Below, in pieces: positions 34,116 to 41,138 of a stretch of 64,000 nucleotides of DNA. The notes below the pieces were generated by a model, which had not been told where the DNA came from, did no database searches, and worked only from the letters and a program-made list of their open reading frames with translations. The position numbers and the translations under genes are program-made. How positions within the stretch are numbered: the first letter of the stretch is position 1; each line of letters opens with the position of its first letter. This stretch comes from CAYPNP01 sp964412195. Lineage in GTDB: Bacteria > Acidobacteriota > JAAYUB01. The stretch spans positions 9,998-73,997 of the forward strand of contig CAYPNP010000024.1 in NCBI GenBank assembly GCA_964412195.1. Reading direction: 5' to 3'.

Positions 34116-35240
34116 TCACGACGGGGGATGGGAAGCGGAATCTTCGCAACTTTCGGACCGGTTGGCAAGGACTTTTTCGAACACCGCCAGGGTGCCCGCC
34201 ACCATGTGCTCCACGGTGAATTCCGCGCGCATCCGCGCTTTCCCCTGCTCCCCCCACAGCCTGGCCGTTCCGGGATCCGCTGCCAACCGGTCGAGGGCCT
34301 CCGCCAGGGCCGCCTCATTCCCCGGCGGCGCCAGCACCCCGGTCTCGCCGTCGGCCACCACGTCGGGGATGCCGCCAGCCCGGCTGCCGGCGACGGGCAG
34401 CCCCGCCGCCATGGCGTAGAGGGCCACCCGGCCGAAGCCCTCCGACCGGGAGGGCACGACCAGCGCGTCGCAGGCCTTGATCACGGCGATGAAGTCCTTC
34501 CGGAAGCCGAGGAAGCGCACCGCCCCGGCGCAGCCCAGGCTGGAGCCCAGCCGGCGCAGGTTCTCCGCCTCGGCGCCGTCGCCGGCCACCACGAGCCCGG
34601 AGCCGGGATGTGCCTTGCGATGTCGGGCCAGCGCCCGCAGCAGGACGTCCACCCCCTTCTCCGGGGTCAGGGCGGCGACGCAGGCAAACACGGCACCGGG
34701 GACGTCCGGCCGGACCTCGACGGCGGCCGGGACCGATTCCACCTCCTCCGGCCGGATGCCCTCGTGGACCACGGTGATTTTCCCGGGCGGGATTCCTCCG
34801 CGCTCCAGCGTCTTCGCCACCGCCCTGGAAATGGCCAGGAAGTGGTCGGCGCCCCGCCGGTATTTCCAGCGGGAGAAGGCGTTGTCCCGCAGCGGGAAAT
34901 CCACCCGCCGGGCCACCACCCGGGCCGGCCGGAGTCCGGAATGCGCCGAGGCGTAGATCCCTGCGGTGACGGGATGGGGCGTGTTGAAGAGGACGCCGTC
35001 CGGCCGCAGCTCCGCAAACAGGCCGGCCAGGAAGCGCGCCGTCCCCGCGGACATCTCCCCGCCCGCCTCCCAGGGGCGGCAGGGCCAGCCCTGCGCCGCC
35101 GCGCGGCGGGCCAGTTCCCCGCCGGCGGCCGCCGCCAGGGTGAAGGGGACCCCGCGGGCGGCCAGGCCCTGCAGGAGCGTGAAAACGGAATCCTGCCCTC
35201 CGCGCCAGACCTTTTCGTCGTCTACTATCAGGAGTTTCAT
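34116..35240 (-). CDS. glycosyltransferase family 4 (GT-B fold)
   Basis: A 374-residue cytosolic or membrane-associated glycosyltransferase. The N-terminal Rossmann domain opens MKLLIVDDEKVWRGGQDSVF, with the W-R-G-G-Q acceptor-side motif. The C-terminal domain has the donor-binding ALTPEKGVDVLLRAL, CDALVVPSRSEGFGRVALYA (E-x7-E type) and AGGIPDVV. It probably adds a sugar during LPS or exopolysaccharide assembly, as its neighbour is a WaaE-like GT2. Donor and acceptor cannot be told. Confidence 0.85.
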   Translation of the reverse strand: MKLLIVDDEKVWRGGQDSVFTLLQGLAARGVPFTLAAAAGGELARRAAAQGWPCRPWEAGGEMSAGTARFLAGLFAELRPDGVLFNTPHPVTAGIYASAHSGLRPARVVARRVDFPLRDNAFSRWKYRRGADHFLAISRAVAKTLERGGIPPGKITVVHEGIRPEEVESVPAAVEVRPDVPGAVFACVAALTPEKGVDVLLRALARHRKAHPGSGLVVAGDGAEAENLRRLGSSLGCAGAVRFLGFRKDFIAVIKACDALVVPSRSEGFGRVALYAMAAGLPVAGSRAGGIPDVVADGETGVLAPPGNEAALAEALDRLAADPGTARLWGEQGKARMRAEFTVEHMVAGTLAVFEKVLANRSESCEDSASHPPS

Positions 35241-35281
35241 CGGTTCCCAGGCTCTTGTATCTAATTCAAAGTCGGATTCAA

Positions 35282-35451
35282 CCGATCGTAATCGTCGATC
35301 GTAATCGTAATCGTCATCGAGACCGTTTGAAAATTACTCCGCTTCATCGAATAACGCATGATGGATTCAAGGTGCCCCTTGGTGACATGTGTACCGTGGT
35401 GTCTACACGATTACGAGAACGATTACGATTACGATCGACGATTACGATCGG
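35282..35451. repeat. inverted repeat, 33-nt perfect arms, GATCGTAATC words
   Basis: The arms at 35282-35314 and 35419-35451 are exact reverse complements over 33 nt, made of GATCGTAATC-type words. The interior holds a GTGCCCTTGGTGAC/ATGTGTACCGTGG stretch with no gene. The right arm contains the stop codon (35429-35431) of the GT2 gene. Confidence 0.9.
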
Positions 35452-36235
35452 ATGATCCGCATTCTGTAATCTCCTCACTCCTCACTCCCAGCTCGTACAG
35501 CCGCGCGTACCGGCAGAAGGTCGAGACGGCGGACATCCCCGCCACCAGCAGCCCCGCCCCGCCGTCCAGAAAGCCGCGCTTCAGCACGTAGCTCTTGACG
35601 AACGCCGCGACCGGGCGGGACGCCACCTGGAGCGCCGACGCCCGGCGGCCCCGCTCCCACAGGTCGCGCGCCGCCAGTTCGGCGTAGGCGCCTAGCTTCC
35701 GGACATACTCGCCCATGTCGGCATACGGATAGTGATGCAGCGGGTGGATGAACGTGCCCACCGGACCGTCCACGCGCACCGACTCGTGGACCCGCCGCGG
35801 CGCCCAGCGGCCCGCGGCGCGGTGGTAGAGGCGGAGCTGGTGGTCGGGATGCCAGTCGGTGTGCCGGATCCAGCGACCCGCGAAGAAGGCCAGCCGGGGG
35901 ATTCGGAATCCGCGCTCCGGCCGGTCGGTTCCCCGCCAGCGGGCGATCTCCGCTGCCAGCTCCGGCGAGCAGGCCTCGTCGGCGTCGAGGGAGAAGACCC
36001 AGTCGTGGAGGGCCTGCCCCGCGCCGAAATTCTTCTGGTCGACGAAGCCAGTCCAGGCCCGCTCCAGCACCCGGGCCCCAAGTTCCCGGGCCGCCGCCAC
36101 CGTGCCGTCGGCGCTGCCGGAGTCCACCACCACCACCTCGTCGGCCCACGCCACCGAGCGGATGGCCCGGGGGAGGTCCCGCTCCTCGTCCCGGGCGATG
36201 ATTACCGCCGAAACTCGCTTACTCTCTGCCATCAT
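35429..36235 (-). CDS. glycosyltransferase family 2, WaaE/KdtX-like
   Basis: A 268-residue GT-A enzyme. It opens with VSAVIIARDEERDLPRAIRS, then ADEVVVVDSGSADGT, and carries the metal-binding FSLDADEACSPEL. This pattern matches LPS-core beta-glucosyltransferases (WaaE/KdtX). The second half has conserved aromatic HHYPYADMGEYVRKLG. The last eight residues or so (SSDRNRRS) are encoded by the GATCGTAATC repeat, and the stop codon lies in it. Together with the GT4 gene it suggests lipopolysaccharide core assembly. Confidence 0.85.
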   Translation of the reverse strand: MMAESKRVSAVIIARDEERDLPRAIRSVAWADEVVVVDSGSADGTVAAARELGARVLERAWTGFVDQKNFGAGQALHDWVFSLDADEACSPELAAEIARWRGTDRPERGFRIPRLAFFAGRWIRHTDWHPDHQLRLYHRAAGRWAPRRVHESVRVDGPVGTFIHPLHHYPYADMGEYVRKLGAYAELAARDLWERGRRASALQVASRPVAAFVKSYVLKRGFLDGGAGLLVAGMSAVSTFCRYARLYELGVRSEEITECGSSDRNRRS

Positions 36236-36314
36236 GGATCCTCAAGCTCTCCTTGACACCCAGGTTCGATGAGGCTCTCCGTGGCCTGGCAAAGGAGATC
36301 CCAATCGGAGCAAC

Positions 36315-36410
36315 TCAACGCAGATCGACGCAGATTCTATATGATTGACGCTGATCTATCCAGATTTGATCATAAGCAATCATAAGTCAATCTGCGCAAA
36401 TCTGCGTTGA
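36315..36410. repeat. inverted repeat of the AACGCAGAT word family
   Basis: The left arm (36315-36336) and right arm (36389-36410) pair with three mismatches in 22, using TCAACGCAGAT words as at 31151-31243. The right arm ends 33 bp before the stop of the TrpA-like gene. Confidence 0.8.
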
Positions 36411-36443
36411 ATTATTTCGGAAGGGGCTCTCCAGAAACTGCCA

Positions 36444-37178
36444 TCAGCCCCGCGGAGTCCGCATCCAGGCGTCGATGATCCCCGCCAGCGCTGCCGGATC
36501 CACTTCCGCCCAGACTCCCGGTCCCGATATCGTCACCGGCAGGATCCAGCCGCTGCGTCCTTTCCGCGATGCCCCCGCGTCCGGGTTTGGCGTTCCCTGC
36601 GCCTCCCGAAACACCCGCGGGAGGACCTCCCCTGCGGTCGCCACCCCCGGATCCAGATCCCCTTCGTCGAAGGCGAAAGCCGTGGCGTACCCGCACAGGG
36701 CCCGGGCCTCGACCGCCGGCATCCCGGCGCGCAGCCAGGCCGCCAGCCCGACCCCGTGGGCGGACAGCTCGGCCGAGAAATAGTCCAGCTCATCCGGCAG
36801 CGGGTCGCGGACCAGCAGGGCGTCGAGCCCCACCTTGTGGCCTTCCTGACCGTAGGGGATGATGCCGAACTGCAGCAGGTCCCTGTAATGGAGGGCCAGC
36901 ACCACCGGCGCGCCGGTGCGGTGCTTCAGGGCATAGATGAACTGGAACACGTCCCACTCGGAGATGTCTTCATCAGCCGCCTGTGCGGCGTCTGCGATGT
37001 CGGGAAAGGTCGGCATGCCCGGCCTGGCCAGTCCGATGATTCCATAGGGCAGGTTTTCCAGCAGGCGGGCCAGGAATTCCATCGCATGCGTCCGGTCCCG
37101 GCGCGGGAACGGGAAGAACGGGATCACCGGAAGGAGGCCGCGATAGTCGCACTCGGTGAAAGCGTCCTTGAGGCGCAT
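36444..37178 (-). CDS. TrpA-like TIM-barrel protein, catalytic glutamate not seen
   Basis: A 244-residue protein whose layout resembles the tryptophan synthase alpha subunit: GLLPVIPFFPFP at strand 1, YGIIGLARPGMPTFPDIADA at strand 2 with its loop, APVVLALHYRDLLQFGI at strand 4, then VGLDALLVRDPLPDE. In TrpA the second strand carries the catalytic Glu (IELGIPFSDP); here it reads IIGLARP, and the second acidic residue is also not obvious. No trpB or other trp gene is nearby. It is the last gene of an operon with the NtrC-type regulator (9 bp gap). The assignment rests on pattern, not a search. Confidence 0.45.
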   Translation of the reverse strand: MRLKDAFTECDYRGLLPVIPFFPFPRRDRTHAMEFLARLLENLPYGIIGLARPGMPTFPDIADAAQAADEDISEWDVFQFIYALKHRTGAPVVLALHYRDLLQFGIIPYGQEGHKVGLDALLVRDPLPDELDYFSAELSAHGVGLAAWLRAGMPAVEARALCGYATAFAFDEGDLDPGVATAGEVLPRVFREAQGTPNPDAGASRKGRSGWILPVTISGPGVWAEVDPAALAGIIDAWMRTPRG

Positions 37179-37187
37179 CGGGCCCTG

Positions 37188-38624
37188 TCACTCCAACCCG
37201 AATTTCTTCCGCCGGGCGGACAGCGCCTTCTCCGGCAGCCCCAGCAGATCGGCCGCGCGGCGCCGGTCGCCGCCGGCATCCTCCCAGGCGCGGCGCAGGG
37301 CCGCGGCCTCGAGCCGCTCCGCCTCGGCCTTCAGCCAGGCTTCCAGCCCGCTCTGCCGGATCATCTCCAGCGGCACCGACTCCCCCGCCCTCGCCTCCGG
37401 CGCGGCGCTCGGGAACAGGTCGCTCACGGAGAGCCGGCCGTCGTCGTCCACGATCACGGCGCGCTCCACCAGGTTCTTCAGCTCCCGCACGTTGCCGGGC
37501 CACGCGTAGGCGGCCATGGCCGCCAGGGCGTCGTCGCCGAGCGCGGGCGCCGGCTTGCCGAACCGGGCGGCCGCCTCCCGGAGGAAGAAATCGGCCAGCG
37601 GGGCGATGTCCTCCGGGCGCTCGCGCAGGGGGGGGATGTGGACGGGGAACTGGGCCACGCGGAAGTACAAGTCCTTCCGGAACCGCTCCTGGGCCATGGC
37701 CGCCTCCAGGTCGCGGTTGGTCGCCACCACGATCCGGACGTCGACACCGATGGGGAAGTGGCCGCCGATGGGGGTGATCCGCTTCTCCTCGAGCGCCTTG
37801 AGGAGCTTGGCCTGCACCCCGACGGGCATCTCCCCGATCTCGTCCAGGAAGAGGGTGCCGCCCGAGGCCAGCTCGAACTTGCCCTTCACGGCGGACTCCG
37901 CGCCCGTGTAGGCGCCGCGCACGTGGCCGAACAGCTCGTTCTCCATCAGCGTCTCGGGAATGGCGGCGCAGTTGACCTCGACGAACGGGCCGCCGGCGCG
38001 GGGGGACAGCAGGTGGATGGTCCGGGCGAACAGCTCCTTGCCCGTGCCGCTCTCCCCCAGCAGCAGGATGGTAGCGTCGGTGGCCGCCATGCGCTGGACC
38101 TGCCGGGCGACACCGGCCATCGCCTCGTTGCGGCTCAGGAGCAGCGGCAGCTTGCGGTGCTTCTGGAACTCCTCGCGGTAGATCAGCACCTCGCTGCGAA
38201 GCCGGTCCACCTCGATGCTGCGCCGGATCAGCTGGAGCAGTTGCTCGAGCTGGACGGGCTTCTGGATGAAGTCCACCGCGCCCAGCTTCATCGCCTGGAC
38301 GGAATCCTCGATGGTGCCGTAGGCGGTCATGACCACCACCGGCAGCGTCGGCTGCTGCGCGCGGACGGCCCGGAGCAGCTCCATGCCCGAGCCTTCGGGC
38401 AGCCGCAGGTCCAGCAGGATGAGGTGGTAATGGGCGGAGCGGAACCGCTCCAAGCCCTCGTTCAAGGTGGCGGCGGCATCCACCCGGAACCCGTTCTCCT
38501 GAAGGAACTCGGCGAGCATCTGGCGGTGGGAAACGCGGTCTTCCACGACCAGGAGATGGCTGTCGCCCAGGCCTCCGGAGGCCGCAGCCGGGTCGGCAGG
38601 GATTTTGGGCGGTTTCCTGTCCAA
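37188..38624 (-). CDS. sigma-54-dependent response regulator, NtrC family
   Basis: A 478-residue regulator. The receiver domain (about 22-135) has the phospho-acceptor in LILLDLRLPEGSG and MTAYGTIED. The AAA+ domain (about 165-390) has Walker A GESGTGKELFA, the sigma-54 contact loop GAYTGA (Tyr variant of GAFTGA), Walker B TLFLDEIGEM and the R-fingers in PPLRERPEDI. The C-terminal HTH (DRRRAADLLGLPEKALSARR) is of Fis type. It starts at a TTG at 38624 that directly abuts the TAG of the upstream gene. No histidine kinase is adjacent. It is a candidate activator of the sigma-54 promoter before the pilin operon. Confidence 0.9.
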   Translation of the reverse strand: MDRKPPKIPADPAAASGGLGDSHLLVVEDRVSHRQMLAEFLQENGFRVDAAATLNEGLERFRSAHYHLILLDLRLPEGSGMELLRAVRAQQPTLPVVVMTAYGTIEDSVQAMKLGAVDFIQKPVQLEQLLQLIRRSIEVDRLRSEVLIYREEFQKHRKLPLLLSRNEAMAGVARQVQRMAATDATILLLGESGTGKELFARTIHLLSPRAGGPFVEVNCAAIPETLMENELFGHVRGAYTGAESAVKGKFELASGGTLFLDEIGEMPVGVQAKLLKALEEKRITPIGGHFPIGVDVRIVVATNRDLEAAMAQERFRKDLYFRVAQFPVHIPPLRERPEDIAPLADFFLREAAARFGKPAPALGDDALAAMAAYAWPGNVRELKNLVERAVIVDDDGRLSVSDLFPSAAPEARAGESVPLEMIRQSGLEAWLKAEAERLEAAALRRAWEDAGGDRRRAADLLGLPEKALSARRKKFGLE

Positions 38625-39200
38625 CTACTGCTTTTCTTCTTCCAGGGGAGGCTGGGACATGCCTTCCTTTTCCGCCTCGCGGATCACGCCGGCGGGGACG
38701 CCCTTCTTGCGGGCTTCATCCTTCAGGGCGTTCAGCTCTTCCTTGGCCTTGGTCAGGCTGACCTCCGCGTCGTTGAGCTTCTGGTTCGCCGCGGTCATCC
38801 GCGGCTTGTAGATCCGGTCCTGCTCGACGCCGCTGGTGTTCCGGAAGTAGTCGTTCTTGGCCTGGTTCAGCTCCAGGTAGGCGACGTCCCGCTGCCGCTG
38901 CGCGTCCTGGACCTCGCGGAACTTCTGGACCAGCTTGTCCTTGTATTCCTTGTTGGGGTCGGTCTTCTCGGCGGTCCCGGCGCCCGCGGCCGCTTCCCCT
39001 TCCGCCGTCTCCTTGGGCTTGGGCAGGGTCGACTGCGAGACGTTGCCCTTGGACGACTTCAGGTCCTGGTTGGTGTAGACCTTGGCGGGCTTGTTCTTCT
39101 CCCGATCCTGCTTGCCCTTGTCGGACAGGTCGGTCAGGCTCTGGGCCGCGAGCGGCAGGGTGAACAGCGCCAAGATCAGCCAGAATGCGATGCGTTTCAT
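38625..39200 (-). CDS. secreted coiled-coil protein with KGN-SQSTL motif (B)
   Basis: A 191-residue exported protein. Signal peptide MKRIAFWLILALFTLPLAAQ. The mature part has VYTNQDLKSSKGNVSQSTL near residues 45-65, then an acidic linker. A coiled-coil segment of about 90 residues follows (VQKFREVQDAQRQRDVAYLE, later LNDAEVSLTKAKEELNALK). The same T-x-x-D-L-x(3-5)-KGN-[IV]-SQSTL motif occurs in the protein at 40420-41031. It is likely periplasmic; the function is unknown. ATG 39200 has GGGAGA upstream. It is co-transcribed with the NtrC-type regulator (stop and start abut). Confidence 0.7.
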   Translation of the reverse strand: MKRIAFWLILALFTLPLAAQSLTDLSDKGKQDREKNKPAKVYTNQDLKSSKGNVSQSTLPKPKETAEGEAAAGAGTAEKTDPNKEYKDKLVQKFREVQDAQRQRDVAYLELNQAKNDYFRNTSGVEQDRIYKPRMTAANQKLNDAEVSLTKAKEELNALKDEARKKGVPAGVIREAEKEGMSQPPLEEEKQ

Positions 39201-39279
39201 AGGGTGTCTCCCGGGAATCGTTTTCCTTGCTGCATTATATGTCAAACATGTCACATGGGTCAACCCTGCCGCAGACGGC

Positions 39280-40260
39280 TCAACCGGTGAACGGCAGGGT
39301 GGTGATGTGCCCCACCAGGTAATTCTGCAGAATGGCCAGGTCCGTCACGTTGACCGTGCCGGAGGCGTTCACGTCGGCCCGGGCGGTCCCGCCCGGCAGG
39401 ACGGTGGCGTTGTCGGCCAGGTAGTCCGCCAGCAGGGCCAGGTCGTCGGCGTCCACGTCGCCGTCGTTGTCCACATCGCCGTAGCCGGGGTTGGCCGGCA
39501 CGCCGAAGAAATCCATCACCTTGCCCCACACGTACGCCTTCGTGTCATTGCCGGTGCCGTCAATCAGGCCGCCGAACTCGAAGGAGCTGGCGATTGTCTT
39601 GTAGGCGGGGCTGGTGGAGGAATACGAAATCCAGACGCTTTGCCGCGTGTAGTTCGGCGGGTCATTTTTCTCGTTTTCGAACCATTTGGTACCGACGCCG
39701 GCGATCTTGTCGATAATGTCGATGAAACAATTGTCCTGCGTCAGGTCGAAGTACAGGGTCCGGCCGGAGACCGGAGAACCGGTGATTCCCCGCACCCGCC
39801 ACATGTCGGCCACGCCGCCGTCGGAGCTGGGATTCACTTGGAAGGCCGTCGAGAAATTGAACGCGCCGTAGGCATGCGGGTCCTGGTACCAGACGTCGTT
39901 GCCCTCCATGTAGATCTTCCCGCCGGCGTTGAGGTAGGCCACCAGGTGGTTGCCCTCGTTGCTTTCAAATCGGTGCGCCGTGTTGAAGACGCAGTTTGTG
40001 CCGACGCAGATCACCAGCAGCTGGTACTGGTTGAAATTCATGGTGGCCAGGGTGGTGTGATCGTTCAGATCCACCTCCAGAAAGTCGTATTGGTACCCCA
40101 GGCTGGTCAGCAGCGGTTTGATCGTGTCCGTCGAGCTGTAGGGATTGGGCCCGGTATTGGTCTGGTTGCGGTCCAGGTTCAGGACCAGGATGTTGGCGGC
40201 CGGCACGGAAAGGGTACACAGCGCGGCCAGCGCCAGCGACAGGATTGCGTTTCGAACCAT
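39280..40260 (-). CDS. secreted protein with C-terminal type I dockerin
   Basis: A 326-residue exported protein. The signal peptide MVRNAILSLALAALCTLSVP precedes a domain of about 230 residues (ANILVLNLDRN, YQLLVICVGTN, LNAGGKIYMEGNDVWY) that looks like a flavodoxin- or glutamine-amidotransferase-like fold used in surface proteins. The C-terminus carries two calcium-loop repeats of a dockerin: GDVDNDGDVDADDLALLADY and ADVNASGTVNVTDLAILQNY. The dockerin would anchor it to a cohesin partner; no cohesin gene is in the window. It sits between the two KGN-SQSTL genes. Confidence 0.85.
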   Translation of the reverse strand: MVRNAILSLALAALCTLSVPAANILVLNLDRNQTNTGPNPYSSTDTIKPLLTSLGYQYDFLEVDLNDHTTLATMNFNQYQLLVICVGTNCVFNTAHRFESNEGNHLVAYLNAGGKIYMEGNDVWYQDPHAYGAFNFSTAFQVNPSSDGGVADMWRVRGITGSPVSGRTLYFDLTQDNCFIDIIDKIAGVGTKWFENEKNDPPNYTRQSVWISYSSTSPAYKTIASSFEFGGLIDGTGNDTKAYVWGKVMDFFGVPANPGYGDVDNDGDVDADDLALLADYLADNATVLPGGTARADVNASGTVNVTDLAILQNYLVGHITTLPFTG

Positions 40261-40381
40261 GAATCCTCCAGAGCGGTGTTATCTCGTGTCTCGGGCGATT
40301 CCGCTGGCGTCCAGGCCTTCTGGCGGTCCGGACCAATCCGGCCTGCCGGGACGTGCGGCGAATCCGTCCATCCCAAACCAA

Positions 40382-40400
40382 CGCCGGCTGGAAGCCGGCG
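40382..40400. repeat. short hairpin CGCCGGCTGGAAGCCGGCG
   Basis: A perfect 8-bp stem with a GGA loop, 18 bp downstream of the stop of secreted protein A (minus strand) and upstream of the dockerin gene. It could be a REP-like element or an attenuator; there is no U-tract. From memory, similar hairpins followed by CCAC are scattered in other bacterial genomes. Confidence 0.6.
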
Positions 40401-40419
40401 CCACAGCGGCTTCCCGCCG

Positions 40420-41031
40420 TCAGCGGCCGTTGTCCTGAGCGGCCTGTCGCTGGTCGGCCATCCGCTTGTACTGCTCGGCCACCTTGGGCGCCAGCACGCC
40501 CGCCTCGAGGGACTTCTGCAGGCAGGCATCCAGCCGCTGCTCGGATTCCCGGGCGGCATCGATGGCCGTCTTCAGATCCTTATCCAACGCCTGGATCTGT
40601 CCCTGGATCCGCTTGCGGCCGGCGTCCGACGTGGCCTTGGCCTGCTGCTGGTGGAGTTCCGCCCACCGGTTCTGCAGGTTCATGGCGCCGGCCTGGCATT
40701 TCTCGTTCTCCTGGTACGCCGCCGCGGTATCGGCTTTCAGTTTGTTCCCGGCAAGGTCCAGGTTCGGCTTGAACCAGTCATCCACGGGCGACTTGGCCTT
40801 GGCGCCGGCCGTGTCCTTGCCCTTTGGGGCGCCGAGGGTCGACTGGCTGATGTTGCCCTTGCCCTTGTACTTCTCCAGGTCGGTGTCGGTGAAGGTGCGC
40901 TTCTTGGCCGGCGTCTCGGCCGGCTTGGACTGGCCGGAGGCCTGAGCCGCCGCCGCGCCCGCCGCCGCCAGGGCCAGACTGCCGGCGCAGAAGCCGGTCA
41001 CGAGGGGCTTGACGAACCATGTTGCTTTCAT
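40420..41031 (-). CDS. secreted coiled-coil protein with KGN-SQSTL motif (A)
   Basis: A 203-residue exported protein. The signal peptide runs MKATWFVKPLVTGFCAGSLA and is cleaved near AAAQA. The motif FTDTDLEKYKGKGNISQSTL lies at about residues 46-66, followed by a Lys/Ala linker and a coiled coil (LQNRWAELHQQQAKATSDAG, then IQGQIQALDKDLKTAIDAAR). Two cysteines in the coiled coil could form a disulfide. It shares its layout with the protein at 38625-39200. The upstream pilus operon ends in a strong terminator 67 bp before this gene's start. Function unknown. Confidence 0.7.
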   Translation of the reverse strand: MKATWFVKPLVTGFCAGSLALAAAGAAAAQASGQSKPAETPAKKRTFTDTDLEKYKGKGNISQSTLGAPKGKDTAGAKAKSPVDDWFKPNLDLAGNKLKADTAAAYQENEKCQAGAMNLQNRWAELHQQQAKATSDAGRKRIQGQIQALDKDLKTAIDAARESEQRLDACLQKSLEAGVLAPKVAEQYKRMADQRQAAQDNGR

Positions 41032-41097
41032 GAGATTCCCATCCCGTTTCGGTTCGAAACCGTCGCAATTTTAAAACACTTTGGGGGAGAACGAGAG

Positions 41098-41127
41098 GAA
41101 AAAAAGAGGCCGGCCCCGCGGCCGGCC
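41098..41127 (-). terminator. intrinsic terminator after pilY1
   Basis: On the minus strand, GGCCGGCC-GCGG-GGCCGGCC (stem positions 41120-41127 and 41108-41115) is followed by TC and seven T's. It sits 11 bp past the PilY1 stop. It is the only textbook U-tract terminator I saw in the window. Confidence 0.85.
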
Positions 41128-41138
41128 CCGTTCTCGGT

